Part shown: in pieces, positions 16,802-26,171 of the stretch
Layout of the letters: each line of letters opens with the position of its first letter
Position numbering within the stretch: position 1 is the stretch's first letter
Assembly: GCF_000299415.1 (NCBI RefSeq)
Contig: NZ_AMPG01000002.1
Span: forward strand, 620,001-684,000
DNA: 64,000 nucleotides
Direction: 5' to 3'
Source of the DNA: Candidatus Microthrix parvicella Bio17-1
GTDB taxonomy: Bacteria > Actinomycetota > Acidimicrobiia > Acidimicrobiales > Microtrichaceae
Translations under genes and position numbers: made by a program
The notes under the pieces: model-generated
What the model was told of the DNA's origin: nothing
Database searches by the model: none
The model's input: only the letters and a program-made list of their open reading frames with translations

Positions 16802-18564
16802 CAGGCGGCCCTCCCTGAAATTCCGCTATTCGAATTCGCGGGTTGCTTCGCATTCATTTTCTCAGCCTTGCCCTTCCGTTTCGGTAATAGAGATTTCAGT
16901 CGAGTCACCACGCGCGGGTGACCCGTCGCTCTGGAGTGCTGGCGATTCAATGACATCCAGGCCAGCCAGTTAATAACCAGCATGAGGCAAGACCCCACCA
17001 GCAACCAGATCCAAATATACTGAAGATTGCTGTTGCCAAATGGTCGCTGAATGTTGCCTGCGAAAGGCAAAGGGGGGACCTTGCCATTATTCGCTGACGC
17101 CACAAGAAGTGAGAACGACGCGGTAATTCCGATGAGGGCGCTTCCGACAATGGCAAGCCTGCTCGAAAGCGAACCATACGTCTTATACGACATCGAAATA
17201 TTCTCTCCGACAAGCGCCACGACGCTCGGCGCAGCGAGCAACAGTGCGGCGAGGACCTCTAGGGATCCGGAACCCGAACTGATCACGTTGTCTACAAGGG
17301 GCAGAAGCCCTAGGAGGAGCAAGGCAGTAACAGACAGCGAAATCCAGGCCCTCAGGTGACTTCCTGGAGGTATCTCGCTGAAATTGATCCGAAGGGCGTC
17401 AATGGAATCATGCTCTGCGCCGTTGTTGCTCGCCGGATAAAACACCTTTCTACGACCATTCAAGACCGGTCCCAACACCGCGCCTTTGCAGATCTTGGTC
17501 AGCGGGACGTTCACATGGCGTGCCTCATCCTTTCCGAGTTTACCATGAAATAGCGCGATCGTCCTGGACCGAGATGTCGAATAGCCACGCCTAATAACAC
17601 CCGCCGCCAGCTTCAAAGCGCGACCTAGCCCCACCTCACCCTGCATCGCCAACTCTTCCGAATCTCCCAGGCTTTTACTATAAGCCATCGCCAGATCACT
17701 CTTTGCATCCAACACAACCAACGGCTCGCTCACGTAGTGCCCAGGCGGAGCCGACAGTTCCAATGTGTAGTCTGTAGACCGAGCCAGCTGCGTGAGATCT
17801 ATTTCACAACTGAAAGGGAGAAGATGAAAGATCTCATCCCTCACAACTCCAGCGAAGGCAGATCGAGAGTGGTAGTCCATGGCCGTTTGTTCAGCGATCG
17901 ACTCAAACGATAGAGTTATATCAAACACACTACCCAACCTACCGTGGCAGATTCCTAACACTACGTGGGTTTCGTCAAAAAAATCCGACATTTTGATCAG
18001 ATCTTCTCGAATTGGACCAGGTTCTGCGAGGCCCGCCATCACCTTCATTCTTCGCTTGTACTCGGTCATCATGGCATAAGAAGCCAACACCATCGGGGCA
18101 TAGGTGGACTTACACTTGAGATTGTCAGCGAGGGCTGACGGCTTGGTAAAAGTCAAGGGGAACAGGAAGCTCTCGACAGGCCAGGAACCATCATCGGCCC
18201 CGGCTGAAACCCGAAGATCGATCTCGCTACCGCTCTCCTCACTGGTGTCTGCATCAGAGGAGGCGCTCTCTCCATCCGACGTTCCCTGAATATCGGAGGC
18301 GTGAGGAGCAATCCGAAACTTCTGCACGATCGCAATTTCTTCGAGAACGTCGCCCTCCAAGGGGAAGATCCCGCTGAATCGGTATGAGCGATGGAGATTG
18401 GGCTCCCCTAGCTGCACTCCGTCCTGAACACGCGTTAGAAAGTCGCCTGGCCGCAGCAGAAGCGCCAGCGAGACTGCGTCGGCGACGTCTTGCCTAGTGG
18501 CTTCGACGCTTGCTCGGGTGGTGGTGGTGGTGGTGGTGGTGGTGGTGGTGGCTGCTTGGTCCAT
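16801..18564 (-). CDS. Membrane protein of unknown function with polythreonine start
   Basis: A 587-residue protein. The N-terminus is MDQAA followed by 11 threonines encoded by a perfect (ACC)11 run. A large soluble region follows (about 20-410; blocks such as RSYRFSGIFPLEGDVLEEIA and SESGSEIDLRVSAGADD). The C-terminal part has four hydrophobic segments (LRAWISLSVTALLLLGLLPL, SLEVLAALLLAAPSVVALVG, LAIVGSALIGITASFSLLVA, YIWIWLLVGSCLMLVINWLA) and a basic tail. No signal peptide. The soluble domain probably faces the cytoplasm and the protein may tether part of the defence system to the membrane; this is only an inference from its position between the methylase and helicase operons. I do not recognise the family. 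Confidence 0.75.
   Translation of the reverse strand: MDQAATTTTTTTTTTTRASVEATRQDVADAVSLALLLRPGDFLTRVQDGVQLGEPNLHRSYRFSGIFPLEGDVLEEIAIVQKFRIAPHASDIQGTSDGESASSDADTSEESGSEIDLRVSAGADDGSWPVESFLFPLTFTKPSALADNLKCKSTYAPMVLASYAMMTEYKRRMKVMAGLAEPGPIREDLIKMSDFFDETHVVLGICHGRLGSVFDITLSFESIAEQTAMDYHSRSAFAGVVRDEIFHLLPFSCEIDLTQLARSTDYTLELSAPPGHYVSEPLVVLDAKSDLAMAYSKSLGDSEELAMQGEVGLGRALKLAAGVIRRGYSTSRSRTIALFHGKLGKDEARHVNVPLTKICKGAVLGPVLNGRRKVFYPASNNGAEHDSIDALRINFSEIPPGSHLRAWISLSVTALLLLGLLPLVDNVISSGSGSLEVLAALLLAAPSVVALVGENISMSYKTYGSLSSRLAIVGSALIGITASFSLLVASANNGKVPPLPFAGNIQRPFGNSNLQYIWIWLLVGSCLMLVINWLAWMSLNRQHSRATGHPRVVTRLKSLLPKRKGKAEKMNAKQPANSNSGISGRAA
18517..18549. repeat. Trinucleotide microsatellite (GGT)11 / (ACC)11
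   Basis: Eleven perfect GGT units on the plus strand (ACC on the coding strand) encode the Thr11 run at residues 6-16 of the membrane protein. Changes in unit number would alter length but not reading frame. Confidence 0.95.
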
Positions 18565-18766
18565 GGGAATGTTGACCCGCCGGTCTCCGCCGATTGAAGT
18601 GTACTCAGACCTTCTTTGCAGGGCAAGTCACGGTGTTTCATGATCCTGAATGGACCCAGGTGTTGTTTCGGTTGATTCGGCGGCCTCCCGCCCCAGCGCG
18701 CCCCTCAGGTGCACGTCTCCTCCGAGTCTGACCCAACTGATCCGGTCAGATTGCCCGGTGGTCCCG

Positions 18767-19462
18767 TCATTCGTTTAGCAGACATCGACCTTTTAGGTGA
18801 ATGTCAAGCGAACTGGGCGGATAGAGATCAGACGTGGGGTCCACGCCAAGCGCTAAGGCCGCCCCTTTCATGGAAGATTCGCGGTTGGCTTTGGTGAAGG
18901 GTGGGGTGAAGTGGCCTTGCCAGTCGACTGAGGTGGGGTCGGCCTCGTTCTGCTCATTGAGTTTCCAGATGTTCTTCCACTCCTTCGGGAGGTCGCCGGC
19001 CTTGGCTTGGTCTTGTAGAAGGCTTTGCCGGTACCCGGCGCTCTGGTGGTAGCCGCAGATCTTCCGACCTTCGGCATCGAAGACCATCTTGTACTCGTAC
19101 TTCCTCAACACGGCGAAATGTGTGCGGTACATGGCGCAGAGCTGCTCGGCGGGCAGTCCGAGCATGAGCGCTGCCAGGGCGTCAATCTCGACTAGCGCCT
19201 GCCAACATTCATGGTCCCGGCGAAGTGGGGTGTCCATCGTCCACTTCGGCCCGCCGCCGCTAAGTGGTGATTGGGTGAGGTCAGAGCTGGCGCGAATGGC
19301 GTATCGCCACAACGGCGCGCCTTCGGACGTCAGGCAGTCCTTGCGCGTGGGCGTTCTCACCATCCCCCTGAACGCCCACCGCTCCGGGGTGCGCTCGGCA
19401 GCAGTGAGAACAACCGCTGCGGAGATGGCAGCGTGCACAGGGGCAGCGACTTCGACATTCAC
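18767..19462 (-). CDS. Stand-alone copy of the methylase C-terminal domain
   Basis: A 231-residue protein whose last ~180 residues closely match the C-terminus of the large methylase encoded at 20574-25421: KWTMDTPLRRDHECWQALVE, LCAMYRTHFAVLRKYEYKMV and CGYHQSAGYRQSLLQDQAKA all have near-identical counterparts there. The DNA is also very similar (for example 18905-18947 versus 20706-20747). It has no methylase catalytic motifs. It starts with GTG in a 4-nt GTGA overlap with the zinc-ribbon gene, so it is kept in the methylase operon rather than lying loose. A target-recognition or assembly subunit is possible; a duplicated relic is the alternative. Confidence 0.75.
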   Translation of the reverse strand: MNVEVAAPVHAAISAAVVLTAAERTPERWAFRGMVRTPTRKDCLTSEGAPLWRYAIRASSDLTQSPLSGGGPKWTMDTPLRRDHECWQALVEIDALAALMLGLPAEQLCAMYRTHFAVLRKYEYKMVFDAEGRKICGYHQSAGYRQSLLQDQAKAGDLPKEWKNIWKLNEQNEADPTSVDWQGHFTPPFTKANRESSMKGAALALGVDPTSDLYPPSSLDIHLKGRCLLNE

Positions 19463-20577
19463 TCGGACGGCATCCTTAGGTCGGCTGTTGTCAAGAGTCC
19501 CTTCGCAATCGCCGACTGAGCTAGGCCTACGAGAAGGTTTCCACTTTGGCCTCTTCCATCATCCATTTTTGCTGGATAGAAGGGAACCGCCCTGACGAAA
19601 TCGACGCTATCGACGTAGAGGCTGAGGCTGCGGTACGCCTTTCGAACTCTTCGCTTGCGGATCAGTCGTACGCTGCCCCCGGTCGGCACTAGGAATCTAT
19701 TGGCATTGGAGAGTCGACTATCACCACCTCGCACCTCCGGGCGGGTTGGCCATGCAAGCGGGAACTTTCCAGACTCGATACCTTTCGCTTCGGACTCATC
19801 GAAACCGCGTGGATCACTCCACATCACCTGCCCCGTGTCCGTCACAGCCGATACATGAATAGTGGGTCCAGAATACTCCGCACCTGGAATCACACGGACA
19901 AAGGCAGCGCATCTCTGACGCCCCGTGACCTTGAAGCGGTCCCGTTTGTTCCACGATCCGGATGCCAACTCCACAAGGCTGAAGGCTTCCTTGGGGATCT
20001 TTGAAAATGCGAAATCCCAATACCGATTCAGATCCGCAACATCGACCCTGGAGTACCATTTTCCAAGATTCGTGTACGCCTCTTCAGCTTGCAGGAAACC
20101 CAACACCGCCCCGCCAGGTGAAGCCGCCGTCTCACTAGCGGCGCGAAGTGCGCCAAGGTGGCCCTGGTATTGGACTGCAGCATCGTGCAAGAATTTGATG
20201 GAGCCTTCGTAGCGGCACGACGCACACACAAGTCCAGAGTCTCGGTCCCAGAGTTTCTGCATCGAACTGGGAACGTCATAGCCAAGCTCCCGGACGCGCG
20301 CAGCCGTCCCTCCGCCGAGTTCTTGAATCCACTGTGGATCGAATCCGGGCACGCCGACCCCCTGCTTGATGAGGTCCGTCAGGCGCGAGTCCAGCATCAA
20401 CAATGCTGGGGGAACGCGGTGGGTAGTCACGGTGACAGGCGCTCCGATGTACCTCGGGCCAGACCGGAACTCCTCGGTGTAGAGGTGATCAGCGCAGCTC
20501 GGCTGACTACACCGGTTACAGATTCCAACCGGTGGAACCGCTAAGCCGACGGCCGTACAGGTTCTACAAGGCTTCAT
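19459..20577 (-). CDS. Zinc-ribbon protein of unknown function in the methylase operon
   Basis: A 372-residue protein. Its N-terminus has CRTC, then CNRC, then a further Cys/His (SCADHLY), a likely zinc-binding module in the first 32 residues; a second CASC pair follows near residue 118. The remainder is mixed alpha/beta without a motif I can name (blocks AVQYQGHLGALRAASETAAS, LGKWYSRVDVADLNRYWDFA, FVRVIPGAEYSGPTIHVSAV). The ATG overlaps the methylase stop codon (ATGA) and its own stop overlaps the next start (GTGA). This tight coupling suggests a subunit or specificity partner of the methylase. Confidence 0.75.
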   Translation of the reverse strand: MKPCRTCTAVGLAVPPVGICNRCSQPSCADHLYTEEFRSGPRYIGAPVTVTTHRVPPALLMLDSRLTDLIKQGVGVPGFDPQWIQELGGGTAARVRELGYDVPSSMQKLWDRDSGLVCASCRYEGSIKFLHDAAVQYQGHLGALRAASETAASPGGAVLGFLQAEEAYTNLGKWYSRVDVADLNRYWDFAFSKIPKEAFSLVELASGSWNKRDRFKVTGRQRCAAFVRVIPGAEYSGPTIHVSAVTDTGQVMWSDPRGFDESEAKGIESGKFPLAWPTRPEVRGGDSRLSNANRFLVPTGGSVRLIRKRRVRKAYRSLSLYVDSVDFVRAVPFYPAKMDDGRGQSGNLLVGLAQSAIAKGLLTTADLRMPSE

Positions 20578-23500
20578 GCTCTTTGACTCCGATGGTCATT
20601 GGACGTGTCACTTGCTGGTTCACTTCGCGCCGCTCGGTCGGAACCTGAAATAGTCAGGTAGGCGCGGGTCATGGCAGCTTCGCGGTTGGCTGGCGCGAAA
20701 GGTGGGGAGAAGTGGCCTTGCCAGTCGACTGAGGTGGGGTCGGCCTCGTACTGTTCGTAGAGGTTCCAGATACTCTTCCACTCCTTCGGGAAGTCGCCGG
20801 ACTTGGCCTGGTCTTGGAGCTGATTCTGACGGAATCCGGCGCTCTGGTGGTAGCCACAGATCTTTCGGCCCTCGGCGTCGAAGACCATCTTGTACTCGTA
20901 CTTCCGGAGCACCGCGAACTGGGTGCGGTACATGGCGCAAAGCTGGTCAGCGGTCATCCCGAGCATGAGTGCGGCCAGGGCGTCGATCTCGACGAGCGCC
21001 TGCCAGCGGTCCTGGTCCCGGCGAAGTGGGGTGCCCATGGTCCACTTAGGCCCGATGTCGCCAAGCGCCGACCGGGTGAGGGCTGGGTCGGTCCAGCGAT
21101 CTTCTTGCCATGCCGGTTCGTAAAGCAGTTCCCAGAGCGGGGCATAGTCGGTAGTCAGGCAGTTGAGGCGAAGCGTCCGTAGCCGGAGCGCACTAGCCAA
21201 CGGAGAGTCGAGCGGCGCTGGGAATCTGGAGACAAGCTCATCTTGGATATCCGCTTTGCCGGACACCTTGACCAGGTAGTCGAACGGCAGAGACGCCCAG
21301 AACCCAGCCATCGTTGCCGTCCGAGCCACGGTCGACATGGCCAACGTATGAACAGTGTGGACGTGCGTCGGGCCTGGTGGAAGCAGGGCTGCCTGAAGCG
21401 ACCGTTCCAGTCCAGGCTGGGTCATGCGACGCCAAGCAACTCGCCAGTTGCCGACAGCAGGTTGTCCATCCCAGTGAGCCTGCTCGGCTTCGTAGGTGGT
21501 CGGATCGCACGCTCGCTGGTAGTTGGTACGTGGGATCACGCGCTCGGGAAGGTTCTCAAGATCCCATTCGGTGTAGTCACCTTTGCTTCTGCAATTCTCG
21601 TTGGGTTGCTTTGCGAAGGGGGTAGCGACCGTGAAGTGGGGACCTTGAAGGATCACATCGCCCCAGTTTTCCGGGATCTCGGTCCGCCACTGAATTGTCC
21701 CCTCGTTCTTCGCGCCCTTCTCGTGCCAGCCGGCAGTCCAGTGATAATCCCGGTCGGCGAGGCGTTTCGATTGCCGGGCGAGCACCGACAGGGCCTCAAG
21801 GTCGGCCGTCGTGACAGGGCGGAGCAGCCGCGCCTCGGCGGTCGGGGTTCCCGGCTCGTCGAACAGCAGCGCCCAATCGGCGAGGACGTTTGGATCAACG
21901 GTCACGACTCGCGATTTGTGGGGGCGTAGGTCCCAACCTCCAGTCGGGTATTGGATCCCCGGGACCATCCCACCTTCGCTGTGACCCAAGCTTTGATCAG
22001 CGGTGTCAGGGTGGAATAACGAGGATTGCTGGACAAATGTCACGCTTTTGGCGCAGCCGTATGTGTGGATCCCATAGGAGACCGTGTCGCCAATGTCTTC
22101 GAAGAGCATCAACTCATTGAGAAACTGCCAGTGTCTCCGAAGGCGACCATAGGTCTGCCTCCGCAGAGCGCCCCCGGCCGGATCGACGAAATGACCCTCT
22201 GGGTGCAGTAGCCCAACAATCCCGTCTGGTGTCGAGTGGCGCCACGTTGTGTCCATGAAAACCATGTATAGGTTGGTCTGAATGCCCGCCACCGAGGGTC
22301 GCTCCACCGGTGATCTCATCAGCTCGAGCCCGCCGGTTGCGAGGGCTACCTCCTCCAAGTACGCATGTTGCGCCGTGGGGTCAGCGAGAGTTTCCACTCG
22401 ACGATTGCGGAGCACATTGTTGGGCGCCTTCCCTGTGATACCCCACCAAGGATCAAACTCGGCAAGGACGACGTCATCCAACCATCGCGGACGGACCCAC
22501 GGCGGGTTTCCGACCTGGAGGTCGAAGCCGCCCTTGGCGAAGGCAGGAGCGAACTCGAGGTCCCAGTGCCAGGCTCCCTCTCTCCTGGCAGCGTCGCAGG
22601 CAACGGCCAGCCAGGGGTTGCGCTCCCTCAACTCGGCGACGGGGATCTGACCTTCCAATCGATCGGCTTCGGCGGCGAGGAGCTGGGGGAGGTCATCGAA
22701 GATGTCGAGCTGGCCGGTTTGGCCGTGGCGCTCGTCTGGCCTGACGAGGTCTTCGGCGACGCGCAGCCATTGGTCCCAGGTGGGTGGCTTGGCGTTGTTG
22801 TCGAGGGGCCAGAACCACAGGCCGATCCAGGCGTCCATCAGTGTGCGCAGCCGACCCAGCGCCGAGTCGGGATCTTCGAGGGCCTGGACTGCTTGGGCTC
22901 TGGTGATTCGAGCGGGTCGGTCGGCGATGGTGGCGCCGTAGACGTCGATGGGGCGGCGGAGCCCCTCCTGGATGAGACGGAGCCGTTCGGCGGCCTGCTC
23001 CCACAGGGTCTCCACTCCGCCGGCCAGCGATGCCAGGCGCTTTTCGTGCGCCACGGTCGGTGCCTTGAGGATGGTGTAGCGCCAGGCCTTGAGCGCCTTG
23101 GCCTCGTCGGGGCGTAGCTCTTTGGCCTCCTTGCGGTCGGCGACCGCACCCCAGCCGTGGCCGGGCAGCAGGAAGTGGTGCACCTCGGCGGTGTCGCCCT
23201 CGGTTGCCAGCCGGTCGGTAAGGGGGCGATCGGTGGGTGGCTGCACGTGGCCCTTGCGGGTTTCGGCCCACGGGCGGTGCTTCAGCTGGCCCACTTTCCA
23301 GGTGGCACGCCTGGCGCCGATCAGGCTGTTGCCCGACCGCAGCTGAAGGCCCAGCCACGGCGCCTTCAGGCCGGGGTGCATGGCGTTGAGCCACAGGCTG
23401 ACCTCGGCCAGCTCGACGGCGGTGGCGTTGAGGTCCACCCCGTAGCTCTGGTGCAGCGCGAAGTGGGCTTTCACCTTCTGGAGTTCGCGCAGATACCGGT

Positions 23501-25421
23501 CAGGGTCGAGCGTTTCGCCCAGCTCGGCTTGGCGGCGCTTCAGGTACTCGGCGGACAGCTGGTTGATCGCCTCGTTGAGGAACGCCCCGGAACCCAGCGC
23601 CGGTTCGCAGATGGTGAGGTCGAGCAGCTCGGTGGCCTCGCCGATGTTGGCGCTGCCGCCCTCGGGTGCGTAGTCGTCCAGACCCAACAGCTCGGCCAGG
23701 GCGTGATGCACCACGCAGCGGGTGAGCACCTCGGGCGTGTAGTAGCTGGCGGAACGCTGCCGGTCGCGTCCGGACAGCCGGAACACGAAGCTGCCCTTGT
23801 TGTGGCGCACCCGCTCGTTGCGGCCGGTGGTGGGGTTCTCGGCCATGACGAACACGTCATCGGGGTACTCGTCGGCATCTTCTACCGGAAGCATCCACGT
23901 GCCACCGGACGGGTCGCCGCCCTTGGCCACCTCGAACAGGTCGCCGGTGGCGAAGAACCCGGTGTAGGCCATGAGCCCCTCGTACACCGCACCCAGCTGG
24001 TTGATGCCCAGCTGCGCATAGGAGATGTAGCCGGCCGAGTCGCCCTTCAACTTGGCGGTGGCCAACATCAGCTTGGCCAGCACCTGCTGGAGCGCCTCGT
24101 TGCGCAGCTTCACCTCGTCGAGGTAGCGGGTGGAGCGGGTGTCGAAGAGCAGGGCATCCAACCCGGGGAACTGGAGGTAGAACTCGTTGGTGGGCTGGGC
24201 GTTGGCCTCGTCGAGGGACCGCTCGCTGGCAAACAGCTGCTGCTCGGCGGTTTCGGCGTGGTAGCCCTTGTTCACCAGCTCGAAAAGCCCGGTGAGCGAC
24301 TCGTCGAGGTGGGTGCCGTTGCGGGACGCCTCGGTGTCGAGGTCCACCTGGCACAGCTCGCGCAGCCGGTCGAGGCTGTAGCCCTCGGTGTAGGCCTCGT
24401 CGTTGGCGGGCACGATGCCCAGCTCGGGGCGGGACTCGGCGTAGAGCAACACCAACAGCCGGTAGAGGTAGCGCAGGCACTGGCTGGTCAGCTCGTTGGC
24501 GTCGATACCCGATTGCTGGTTGTAGACGGCCCGGCCGGTGGCGATCCGTTGGGCGATGACCTCGTTGGCGAGGATCTCGATGCTGTCGCGGATGCCCTCG
24601 CGCAGCGCCTTGGACACCCCAACGGCGTGCTTGTGGGACTTGTCGACCAGCTCGTCGAGCGCGCTCTGGGCGCCATCGCCATCGGTGCCGCCGGGCAGGA
24701 GCGCGTCGGCGGAGAACAGGGCGGCGATCGTTTCCAGCTCGCCCCTGGCTTTGGCGTCGTTGCGTTCGAGGGCGGCGTCGAGGTCGACCGCCAGGTAGCG
24801 GCCCTCGGCCCACTTGGCCCGCTCGGCCAACAACACGATTCGCCCGCCCAGCACCAGCACGAACCGGGGCGGTTCGTCGACGGCGAACAGCTCGCCGACC
24901 GCGTCGGCGGCGCTGACGATCTGCTTCTTGTCGCCGTGGCGTTGGCCTGCTTCGAGGAGGCGTCCGGCTGCGGGCCGGTCGTAACCGGCGGGGCCCTCGT
25001 TGGGTGGGCCATCGTCGAACAGGTCGTCGGCCGAATCGGCCAGGCCCGCGTCGAGAGCGACAAGCCACAGGCCGGTGCCGGTCTCTGCCGTTGCTGCGGT
25101 CCGGATGGTGAGCCGGTCGGTGGTGTTGCGCGTGAGCCCGAGGTCGTTGCGGTTGGGTTCGAAGCCCAGAGCATGGAGGACCACATCGTTGAGGTGCTCG
25201 ATCGCCGCCGGTGCCCGGTCGCCGGTCGCCTCGCTGGCGGTCGCCCGGGTCTTGAAGAACCGGCTGGCCGCACCCTTTAGCGTGGTGCGCGCCGACGGCT
25301 CGCCCTTGCCCTCCGCCTCATCCCACGCCTTGCGCAGGTCACCAAGGTCGCCGCCGATGACCGCGTCCAGATAGTGGTTGGAGAAGAACTCACCCCGATT
25401 GGTGATCGACGGAAACGTCAC
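20574..25421 (-). CDS. Large adenine-type DNA methyltransferase (DrmMI/Eco57I-like)
   Basis: A 1615-residue N6-adenine-type methylase. The SAM-binding motif I is ICEPALGSGAFLNEAINQLS near residue 605 and the catalytic motif IV is QVGNPPWVRPRW near 972. Between them HQSYGVDLNATAVELAEVSL matches the acidic ligand region of Eco57I/BREX/DISARM methylases. A long N-terminal region (1-550) and a C-terminal region (1000-1615) probably recognise DNA or partners. It starts with GTG at 25421 (MTFPSITNRGEFFSNHYLDA). The 3' end is coupled to the zinc-ribbon gene (ATGA). Pieces of this gene recur at 26434-26802 and 28898-29012, and its C-terminal domain is repeated at 18767-19462. Position and size fit the DISARM class 1 methylase; BREX PglX is the alternative relative, but no other BREX gene is present. 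Confidence 0.88.
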   Translation of the reverse strand: MTFPSITNRGEFFSNHYLDAVIGGDLGDLRKAWDEAEGKGEPSARTTLKGAASRFFKTRATASEATGDRAPAAIEHLNDVVLHALGFEPNRNDLGLTRNTTDRLTIRTAATAETGTGLWLVALDAGLADSADDLFDDGPPNEGPAGYDRPAAGRLLEAGQRHGDKKQIVSAADAVGELFAVDEPPRFVLVLGGRIVLLAERAKWAEGRYLAVDLDAALERNDAKARGELETIAALFSADALLPGGTDGDGAQSALDELVDKSHKHAVGVSKALREGIRDSIEILANEVIAQRIATGRAVYNQQSGIDANELTSQCLRYLYRLLVLLYAESRPELGIVPANDEAYTEGYSLDRLRELCQVDLDTEASRNGTHLDESLTGLFELVNKGYHAETAEQQLFASERSLDEANAQPTNEFYLQFPGLDALLFDTRSTRYLDEVKLRNEALQQVLAKLMLATAKLKGDSAGYISYAQLGINQLGAVYEGLMAYTGFFATGDLFEVAKGGDPSGGTWMLPVEDADEYPDDVFVMAENPTTGRNERVRHNKGSFVFRLSGRDRQRSASYYTPEVLTRCVVHHALAELLGLDDYAPEGGSANIGEATELLDLTICEPALGSGAFLNEAINQLSAEYLKRRQAELGETLDPDRYLRELQKVKAHFALHQSYGVDLNATAVELAEVSLWLNAMHPGLKAPWLGLQLRSGNSLIGARRATWKVGQLKHRPWAETRKGHVQPPTDRPLTDRLATEGDTAEVHHFLLPGHGWGAVADRKEAKELRPDEAKALKAWRYTILKAPTVAHEKRLASLAGGVETLWEQAAERLRLIQEGLRRPIDVYGATIADRPARITRAQAVQALEDPDSALGRLRTLMDAWIGLWFWPLDNNAKPPTWDQWLRVAEDLVRPDERHGQTGQLDIFDDLPQLLAAEADRLEGQIPVAELRERNPWLAVACDAARREGAWHWDLEFAPAFAKGGFDLQVGNPPWVRPRWLDDVVLAEFDPWWGITGKAPNNVLRNRRVETLADPTAQHAYLEEVALATGGLELMRSPVERPSVAGIQTNLYMVFMDTTWRHSTPDGIVGLLHPEGHFVDPAGGALRRQTYGRLRRHWQFLNELMLFEDIGDTVSYGIHTYGCAKSVTFVQQSSLFHPDTADQSLGHSEGGMVPGIQYPTGGWDLRPHKSRVVTVDPNVLADWALLFDEPGTPTAEARLLRPVTTADLEALSVLARQSKRLADRDYHWTAGWHEKGAKNEGTIQWRTEIPENWGDVILQGPHFTVATPFAKQPNENCRSKGDYTEWDLENLPERVIPRTNYQRACDPTTYEAEQAHWDGQPAVGNWRVAWRRMTQPGLERSLQAALLPPGPTHVHTVHTLAMSTVARTATMAGFWASLPFDYLVKVSGKADIQDELVSRFPAPLDSPLASALRLRTLRLNCLTTDYAPLWELLYEPAWQEDRWTDPALTRSALGDIGPKWTMGTPLRRDQDRWQALVEIDALAALMLGMTADQLCAMYRTQFAVLRKYEYKMVFDAEGRKICGYHQSAGFRQNQLQDQAKSGDFPKEWKSIWNLYEQYEADPTSVDWQGHFSPPFAPANREAAMTRAYLTISGSDRAARSEPASDTSNDHRSQRA

Positions 25422-25677
25422 CCTCGGGTGCTTCCCGGCTCGGCGCCCGTCCAGCGCTCACCCAACACAGCAACCAACCACAACATGTCCGGGGCGGGAA
25501 CGGGCATGGGGCCATTCTGTCGCGTGCGGTTCAGCCCCGCCTTTCCTGGCTCGATGGCGGCGCCGCGTCGCACCCGGAGCACACGGGGACCGCGACCCAT
25601 TTCCGGGTTCACCGTCATTCCGTACGTTGGACAGAACGTCCGGCGGGGCGTTGACCGGCCGACTGCGGGAGCACATC

Positions 25678-25959
25678 ATGGCCTTAACCAACAAGAGCCG
25701 CACGGCTATCTACACTGCCCTCAGCGACATCATCGAAGAGGAAGCGCTCGAAGAGATGCTGACCAACTTCCCAGCCCGAGAAATCGACGAACCCGTCACC
25801 CGAGACTTCTTGGCTGCTCAGATGTCCGATCTCCGGGGTGAGATGACCCAGATGGAGAGTCGCCTCCATGATCGCCTTGCCACCCAAACGCGATGGATGG
25901 TCGCCATGATCGTCGCTGCCCCAACCGTGACGGTCGCTCTGCAGGCCTACTTCACCTGA
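25678..25959 (+). CDS. Small coiled-coil protein with C-terminal membrane anchor, copy 1
   Basis: A 93-residue protein from the ATG at 25678: MALTNKSRTAIYTALSDIIE, EEALEEMLTNFPAREIDEPV, a heptad-like stretch (MSDLRGEMTQMESRLHDRLA), then one C-terminal hydrophobic segment (MVAMIVAAPTVTVALQAYFT). The layout resembles short DUF1640/Bdr-like tail-anchored coiled-coil proteins. It is the most intact of five copies between 25.6 and 30.0 kb and is divergent from the methylase gene, sharing a 256-bp intergenic region with it. Function unknown. Confidence 0.7.
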   Translation: MALTNKSRTAIYTALSDIIEEEALEEMLTNFPAREIDEPVTRDFLAAQMSDLRGEMTQMESRLHDRLATQTRWMVAMIVAAPTVTVALQAYFT

Positions 25960-25997
25960 GACCCGGCCCAGCCTGCTCAGCGACCGGCCAGATCCTC

Positions 25998-26054
25998 ATG
26001 AGAAAGTCAGCGCCCAGGCCAACCACCCATACCCCGGATCCCGCAATGAGCTGA
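25998..26054 (+). pseudogene. Truncated copy of the small RKxAPxPT partner gene
   Basis: ATG followed by RKSAPRPTTHTPDPAMS and a stop matches the beginning of the 60-residue gene at 27294-27476 (MRKTAPKPTVNTP). Only 18 codons remain. It sits at the same place relative to coiled-coil copy 1 as the intact gene does to copy 2. The rest of 26055-26171 shows nothing. Confidence 0.55.
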
Positions 26055-26171
26055 CGCTCGGCCCGCGTCATCAAACGCGAGGGTGACCGGGTCTGGGCGT
26101 AGCTTCACGTGCGGGACGGCGCTGCCACCGTGGCATAGACCATGCGGACGAGTGGGTTCAGAAACCGTCAC

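Noticed and set aside
18517-18549. CRISPR or other spaced repeat array
   Set aside because: The only tight repeat is a trinucleotide microsatellite in a coding start. No array of spaced direct repeats was found anywhere in the window.
20574-25421. BREX system (PglX methylase)
   Set aside because: The methylase is of a related class, but no PglZ, BrxC, BrxA/B or BrxL gene is visible; the partners are SNF2 and DUF1998-type helicases instead.
25422-25677. Promoter pair between the divergent methylase and coiled-coil genes
   Set aside because: Both promoters must lie here, and parts of the region are conserved in the duplicate at 26.8-26.96 kb, but I could not pick convincing -35/-10 boxes.
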